DNA from: Armatimonadota bacterium | GTDB lineage: Bacteria > Sysuimicrobiota > Sysuimicrobiia > Sysuimicrobiales > Kaftiobacteriaceae | NCBI GenBank assembly: GCA_020028535.1 | Contig: JAIBHM010000101.1 | Span: 1 to 6,814, forward strand | Length of the DNA: 6,814 nucleotides | Reading direction: 5' to 3' | Part shown: in pieces, positions 4,662 to 6,814 of the stretch | How the letters are laid out: every line of letters starts with the position of its first letter | Numbering within the stretch: position 1 is the stretch's first letter | Notes under the pieces: model-generated | The model's database searches: none | What the model saw: the letters and a program-made list of their open reading frames with translations, nothing else | Told to the model about the DNA's origin: nothing | Program-made: the position numbers and the translations under genes

Positions 4662-6299
4662 TCGGCGCAGGCGCGTGAGAAAGCCGGACCGCTCTCCCCC
4701 GGCGCCGGCCGCCGCCAGAGCCACCTCTTGCTCCTCATCGGGCTCGCTGAGCGCCACGCCATCCGCATGCTCGTGCTCGATCCAGTAGAGTTGCTCCCGT
4801 TGCCCGCCGCGCGCCGCTTCATCCAATTGCTCGATCGAGTCCGCCTCCACCACACGCATCCGCTCCAGATGCATGCCATCGCGCCCTCGGAGGCGCACCC
4901 GCGCCCCGCTGTTGCCTTCCAGCTGACGGAGCCAGCTGTCACCGTCCTGGGACAGGTGCTGGTACACGTCCGGATTGATCTCCACCAGCACGGCCTTCCC
5001 CTTCGCCGCGCGCATGAGCTTGTGGACTTCCCGCCGCACGCGCAGCGCCATCGTCTCCGGCGACATGACCCGGCCGCGTCCTTCGCAATAGGGACACACG
5101 GTCCGCATCACTTCTTCCAGGTCCTGGTACACGCGCTTGCGCGTGATCTCCACCAGGCCCAGACCCGTGAGATCGATGACATGGACCTTGGACCGGTCCC
5201 TGCGCACAGCCTCGTTCAGCGCGGCCATGACGCGGCGGCGGTGTTGCTCGCTCTCCATGTCGATGAAGTCGATGAGGATGATGCCGCCGATGTCGCGCAG
5301 CATGATCTGGCGGATGATCTCGTCCACGGCCTCGAGGTTGGTGCGCAGAATGGTGCTGGCCAGGTCGGTCTTCCCGACGTATTTGCCGGTGTTGACGTCG
5401 ATGATCGTCAACGCCTCCGTGCGGTCGAAGATGATGTAGCCGCCGGATTTGAGCCAGACCTTGCGGCGCAGGGCCTTCTCGAGCTCCCGCTCCACCCCCG
5501 TGTGCTCGAAGATCGGCTCCTCGCCGCGGTACAGGTGCACGCGCGGCTTGAGGTTGGGAGCGAACGATCCGAGCAGGTCCTGCACCCGCTGGAATTCCTC
5601 TTTGGAGTCGATCAGGAACCGCTGCACCTCCTCGGTGAAGAGGTCACGCACGACGCGGCGGATCAGGTGCAGGTCCTGGTACACGAGGGTGGGAGCGCGG
5701 CTGCTGCGCGAGCGCTCCTCCACCCGGTTCCAGACCTGGAGGAGGAACTGGAAGTCGTCGGCCAGTTCTTTCTCTTCGGCGCCCTCAGCCGCGGTGCGGA
5801 CGATGACGCCCATATTCTTCGGGCGCAGCCGGTCTGCAAGCGCGCGGAGCCGCTTCCGCTCCTGCTCGTTTTCGATGCGGCGGCTCACGCCGACGTAGTT
5901 GACCGTCGGCATCAATACGAGGTAGTAGGCCGGCAACGCGACGTAGGTGGTGACACGGGCACCTTTGGTGCCCATCGGCTCCTTGGTGACCTGGACCAGG
6001 ATCTCCTGACCGACCCGGAGACGCTCGGCGATCGCGCCCCGGCCGAACGATTCCTCCACTTCCTCCCCCGCCAGGCGCTGGGAGCGGATGTCGCCGACAT
6101 GCAGGAAGGCGTTGCGCTCGAGACCGATGTCCACGAATGCCGCCTCCATGCCCGGCAGGACGTTGGCGACCTTTCCTTTGTAGATGTTGCCGGCCAGCGG
6201 CTCCCCCCGTTCGATGTACAGGTTGATGAGGCTGCCTTCATCGAGGACGGCAACGCGGGTCTCGAAGGGTTCGATATTGGCGATGATCTCTTTGGCCAT
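4644..6299 (-). CDS. rng: Ribonuclease G (Rne/Rng family endoribonuclease)
   Basis: RNase G matures the 5' end of 16S rRNA and cleaves some mRNAs, preferring 5'-monophosphate RNA. The 551-residue protein has the catalytic half only, slightly longer than the 489 residues of E. coli RNase G, and lacks the long degradosome scaffold of RNase E. An S1-like RNA-binding domain covers about residues 36-120 (GNIYKGKVANVLPGMEAAFVDIG). The DNase-I-like domain carries the metal-binding aspartates, D301 in DVNTG and D344 in IDFIDM, matching RNase E D303 and D346. The zinc link is CPYCEGRG (402-409, C402 and C405), used for dimerisation. ATG at 6297-6299 is preferred over 6342-6344 because it gives the family N-terminus MAKEIIAN, follows AGGAG (6310-6314), and avoids a 30-bp overlap with rodA. 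The C-terminal 50 residues are acidic, then basic (RSGFLTRLRRLLGG), and poorly conserved. Confidence 0.96.
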   Translation of the reverse strand: MAKEIIANIEPFETRVAVLDEGSLINLYIERGEPLAGNIYKGKVANVLPGMEAAFVDIGLERNAFLHVGDIRSQRLAGEEVEESFGRGAIAERLRVGQEILVQVTKEPMGTKGARVTTYVALPAYYLVLMPTVNYVGVSRRIENEQERKRLRALADRLRPKNMGVIVRTAAEGAEEKELADDFQFLLQVWNRVEERSRSSRAPTLVYQDLHLIRRVVRDLFTEEVQRFLIDSKEEFQRVQDLLGSFAPNLKPRVHLYRGEEPIFEHTGVERELEKALRRKVWLKSGGYIIFDRTEALTIIDVNTGKYVGKTDLASTILRTNLEAVDEIIRQIMLRDIGGIILIDFIDMESEQHRRRVMAALNEAVRRDRSKVHVIDLTGLGLVEITRKRVYQDLEEVMRTVCPYCEGRGRVMSPETMALRVRREVHKLMRAAKGKAVLVEINPDVYQHLSQDGDSWLRQLEGNSGARVRLRGRDGMHLERMRVVEADSIEQLDEAARGGQREQLYWIEHEHADGVALSEPDEEQEVALAAAGAGGERSGFLTRLRRLLGGT

Positions 6300-6312
6300 G
6301 CAGTGTGCGCTC

Positions 6313-6814
6313 CTAGAACAGAATCTTCTTGCGGCGCATCCCAATATTGAGTAGCAACCCGGTGGCAGCGAGCATCATGATCAGCGCGCTCCCGCCGTGG
6401 CTGATGAACGGGAGCGGGATGCCCGTGATCGGCATCATCCCGATCGTCATGCCCACGTTGACGACCACGTGAAAGGCGATCATGGCGAGGACGCCCGTGG
6501 CCATCAGCGTGCCGAGGCGGTCCTTCGCCTGGCCCGCGATCGTGCTGGCCCGCCACAGCCACAATCCGAAGAGGGCCAGCATGAGGATGGCGCCGGCGAA
6601 GCCAAATTCCTCACCGATCACGGTGAAGATGAAGTCGGTGTGCTGCTCCGGGATGAAATGCAGCAGGTTCTGCGTGCCGTGCAACAGGCCCTTGCCGAAC
6701 AGCTGGCCGGAGCCGACGGCAATCTTGGATTGGATGAGCGCGTAGCCTGCCCCCAGCGGATCCGCCCCGGGATCGATGAATACGATCAGGCGCCGGCGCT
6801 GGTAATCGTGCAGC
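6313..6814 (-). CDS. rodA: RodA, SEDS peptidoglycan glycosyltransferase (3' part)
   Basis: RodA polymerises lipid II into glycan strands in the rod (elongation) complex with its partner PBP2. The window holds the last 166 residues; the 5' part is cut off by the window edge, with the first base out of frame. Visible SEDS features are LHDYQRRR, FIDPGADPLGAGYALIQSKIAVGSG, GLLHGTQNLLHFIPEQHTDFIFTVIGEE and PLPFISHGGSA. The HTDF motif holds the aspartate considered essential for SEDS polymerase activity. Three hydrophobic segments follow (GAILMLALFGLWLW, VLAMIAFHVVVNVG, ALIMMLAATGLLLNIG) before a short basic tail ending RRKKILF. Its stop overlaps the rng ribosome binding site. rodA upstream of rng suggests that the mre/rod cluster lies just outside the window. 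Confidence 0.96.
   Translation of the reverse strand, partial: LHDYQRRRLIVFIDPGADPLGAGYALIQSKIAVGSGQLFGKGLLHGTQNLLHFIPEQHTDFIFTVIGEEFGFAGAILMLALFGLWLWRASTIAGQAKDRLGTLMATGVLAMIAFHVVVNVGMTIGMMPITGIPLPFISHGGSALIMMLAATGLLLNIGMRRKKILF

Noticed and set aside
6300..6344. Upstream ATG for rng at 6342-6344, adding 15 residues.
   Set aside because: The extra residues (MGCAARRFCSRSAHC) are not family-like, the extension overlaps rodA, and the internal ATG has the family N-terminus and a ribosome binding site.
3900..6350. A very long open frame on the plus strand (816 codons), antisense to rng, rplU and rpmA.
   Set aside because: The minus strand encodes three unmistakable conserved proteins here. The plus-strand frame is a by-product of high GC and codon bias and shows no recognisable domain.

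Overview
The window has two parts. Positions 1920-6814 hold a compact housekeeping operon, all on the minus strand. In transcription order it runs rodA (3' part only), rng, rplU, rpmA, obgE, nadD, rsfS. The gaps are short or overlapping: the rng ribosome binding site lies on the rodA stop, and nadD/rsfS share a GTGA overlap. The genes link cell-wall elongation (RodA), rRNA/mRNA processing (RNase G), the 50S proteins L21 and L27, the ribosome-assembly GTPase Obg, NAD synthesis (NadD) and ribosome silencing (RsfS). A likely internal extended -10 promoter between rng and rplU would let the ribosomal-protein genes be expressed separately.

Positions 1-1919 are visibly less GC-rich and look like a turnover zone downstream of the operon, still all minus strand. 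After rsfS come four small hairpins, two of them in a 48-bp-period repeat. Then follows a YefM/YoeB-type toxin-antitoxin pair with its own promoter and TGTACA operator motifs. The toxin frame is intact but has ACG where the start codon should be. Next is a frameshifted remnant of a conserved but uncharacterised protein gene. Last is a strong promoter feeding a leader that folds like the Stem I of a T-box riboswitch with a CUC (Leu) specifier. That leader has no antiterminator; instead a tRNA-Ala(GGC) gene follows directly.

The organism is a high-GC, probably Gram-negative bacterium. Gene order and protein style resemble candidate lineages such as Methylomirabilota (NC10/Rokubacteria) or deltaproteobacterial groups, but this is an impression and not a placement.

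The most unusual items are the T-box-like Stem I leading into a non-cognate tRNA gene, the toxin with an ACG start in frame behind the antitoxin's TAG, and the covarying tandem hairpins.
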